Assembly (NCBI RefSeq): GCF_003426735.1
Contig: NZ_QVON01000002.1
Coordinates: 682,001-746,000 of the forward strand
Length of the DNA: 64,000 nucleotides
Source of the DNA: Arenibacter sp. P308M17
GTDB taxonomy: Bacteria > Bacteroidota > Bacteroidia > Flavobacteriales > Flavobacteriaceae
Reading direction: 5' to 3'
This document shows positions 62,816 through 64,000 of the stretch, piece after piece. The translations under genes and the position numbers were made by a program. Within the stretch, counting starts at the first letter, position 1, and every line of letters starts with the position of its first letter. A model generated the notes under the pieces. It ran no database searches, was not told the origin of the DNA, and was given only the letters and a program-made list of their open reading frames with translations.

Positions 62816-62979
62816 AGTAAACTACCTCGGGGCAAGCCTGTCTGCCGACAAAGGCAGGCCCGCGAGGCATTGAAAGGAAATTCAAGTTTGATTTCGACGC
62901 CTGTCCGAACGGCACGGGCGGGCAAGCGTCGAAGCACCTGCCTGCGGCAGGCAGGTTTAAATCTCGATTATCGAGTAAA
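62816..62979. repeat. Long intergenic repeat, copy 2
   Basis: This is the partner of 59571-59751, starting 2 bp after the stop of the GIN gene. The outer parts are near-identical. The centre differs, with CGACGCC/GGCGTCG-like and CCTGCCTGC-ggc-GGCAGG-type palindromes in place of the tandem units. The two copies enclose the PadR-PspC-GIN genes in direct orientation. Confidence 0.9.
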
Positions 62980-63018
62980 CCTTGTATCAATAAGGATCCC
63001 ACTGTACCAAAATTTGCA

Positions 63019-63045
63019 AGCCCACTAAGATTTCAGTGGGTTTTC
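63019..63045 (+). terminator. Rho-independent terminator after the GIN module
   Basis: CCCACT (63021-63026) and AGTGGG (63035-63040), extended by AAG/TTT pairs, are followed by TTTTC. It stands 40 bp after the long repeat and about 50 bp before the epimerase gene. Confidence 0.75.
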
Positions 63046-63093
63046 ATTTTCCAATACACCATCTTTCTTTATATTCGTTCAATAATTCATCCT

Positions 63094-64000
63094 ATGAAGA
63101 TTACTACTAAAAAATATGTGCTACCGTTAAAGCACACTTTCAGTATTTCCAGGGAATCCCACGATTTTCAAGATTCAATGATCGTTGCACTGGAACTGGA
63201 TGGTGTAACGGGCTATGGCGAGGCAACATCCAACCCCTACTATAGAATAACCTTTGAAACCATGCAGGAGGAGATTGAAAATGTCAGGGAGGAAATCGAG
63301 GGGTTCAATTTTAGGGATCCAGAAGGCTTCCATGCATTCTTGGTATCCAAAAAATTGAGCAATTTTGCTATCTGCGCCCTAGATCTTGCCGCCAATGATC
63401 TGTACGGAAAAATACTGGGCAAACCATTATATGAAATATGGGATACGGACAACAGTAAATATCCCATAACCAATTATACCATAGGATTGGATTCTATTGA
63501 AAAAATGGTGGCCAAGATGAAAGAAATGCCTTGGCCAATTTATAAAATTAAATTGGGTACCGATAGGGATGTGGAGATAGTAAGGGAACTTCGCAAACAT
63601 ACCGATGCCATCTTCAGGGTGGATGCCAATTGCGCCTGGACAGCGGAGGAAACCATTGCCAATGCCCTATTATTAAAGGACTTGGGGGTTGAGTTCCTGG
63701 AGCAACCGCTTAAGGCGGATGATTGGACCGGGATGGAAGCGGTTATGCACAAAAGTGTGCTGCCCGTTATTGCCGATGAAAGCTGTATTGTGGAATCGGA
63801 CGTAGAGAAATGCGCGCTTCATTTTAACGGGATCAATATAAAATTGACAAAGTGTGGTGGACTTACCCCGGCAAGGCGAATGATAAAAAGGGCCAAGGAA
63901 TTGAATCTTCAGGTAATGGTAGGCTGTATGACCGAATCCACTGTAGGTATTTCGGCCATAGCCCAACTAATACCACAATTGGATTATGTGGATATGGATG
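63094..64000 (+). CDS. Dipeptide epimerase (L-Ala-D/L-Glu epimerase), 3' end cut by window edge
   Basis: This enolase-superfamily, muconate-lactonising subgroup enzyme epimerises L-Ala-D-Glu from peptidoglycan recycling. The visible 302 residues contain the N-terminal capping domain, the KxK motif in IYKIKLGTD near residue 150, VDAN (metal-binding Asp) near 178, EQPL (Glu) near 204, ADES (Asp) near 227, and IKLTKCGG with the second catalytic Lys near 249. Only about 35 residues are missing. The ATG at 63094 gives the usual MKITTKKY start. Substrate preference for other dipeptides is possible. Confidence 0.92.
   Translation, partial: MKITTKKYVLPLKHTFSISRESHDFQDSMIVALELDGVTGYGEATSNPYYRITFETMQEEIENVREEIEGFNFRDPEGFHAFLVSKKLSNFAICALDLAANDLYGKILGKPLYEIWDTDNSKYPITNYTIGLDSIEKMVAKMKEMPWPIYKIKLGTDRDVEIVRELRKHTDAIFRVDANCAWTAEETIANALLLKDLGVEFLEQPLKADDWTGMEAVMHKSVLPVIADESCIVESDVEKCALHFNGINIKLTKCGGLTPARRMIKRAKELNLQVMVGCMTESTVGISAIAQLIPQLDYVDMD

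Noticed and set aside
1..64000. Search for rRNA, tRNA, prophage, integrase or transposase genes
   Set aside because: None recognised by eye on either strand. A tRNA scan would be needed to exclude a tRNA fully.

Overview
The window comes from a flavobacterium (Bacteroidota), probably a marine member of the Flavobacteriaceae. The evidence is its moderately A+T-rich DNA, start sites without Shine-Dalgarno sequences, promoters of the TTG-N17-23-TAnnTTTG type, many lipoproteins, and typical flavobacterial families (TlpA with an N-terminal DUF4369-like part, GIN/PspC proteins, Wzc-type tyrosine kinase, GH105). No rRNA, tRNA, CRISPR array, integrase or transposase was recognised. Both edges cut a gene: chorismate synthase (aroC) on the left and a dipeptide epimerase on the right.

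Layout. 0-16 kb: housekeeping genes and single enzymes. These are aroC, a degenerate LpxH-like phosphoesterase, a large FAD/Fe-S D-2-hydroxyacid dehydrogenase, a TlpA-like lipoprotein, a rhomboid protease, a LpxL-like acyltransferase, a sterol-desaturase-type hydroxylase, an EEP hydrolase, GlmM, AcpH, and gamma-glutamyltransferase with an unknown partner. 16.4-24.4 kb: two divergent sugar-catabolic operons. The minus operon encodes a HUMPS-family decarboxylase/aldolase, a Zn-type dehydrogenase, an SDR and a TIM-barrel isomerase. The plus operon encodes a Zn dehydrogenase, a UxaA-type dehydratase and a fuconolactonase-type hydrolase, and looks like an oxidative L-fucose/aldose route. 24.9-38.7 kb: a Wzx/Wzy-dependent surface polysaccharide locus (priming transferase, nucleotide-sugar dehydrogenase, AsnB, flippase, polymerase, three glycosyltransferases, CapK-like ligase, Wzc). 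No Wza exporter is visible.

39-49 kb: dnaK, a cupin, a methyltransferase, two small membrane proteins, a lipoprotein of the DJ-1/PfpI family, a GH105 hydrolase, a DUF2914 protein, DoxX and Dps. 49.4-53.6 kb: a MacA-like adaptor, a MacB-type permease without ATPase, and a TolC-like channel. 53.9-59.6 kb: OxyR with both redox cysteines, a 65-residue small protein, a PBP4-type carboxypeptidase, NudK, an AIM24 protein, a DUF4442 thioesterase-like protein and a DUF4870 protein. 59.6-63 kb: a PadR-PspC-GIN module bracketed by two copies of a 165-180 bp repeat.

The least explained material lies between genes. It includes (i) arrays of short degenerate words with 7-10 bp periods in at least seven spacers, (ii) REP-like palindromes sharing the core CTGAACGAAGTAGTCGG, (iii) a three-hairpin element at 16.08-16.23 kb flanked by 40-bp direct repeats, and (iv) perfect inverted repeats just upstream of the catabolic and polysaccharide operons that look like operators.
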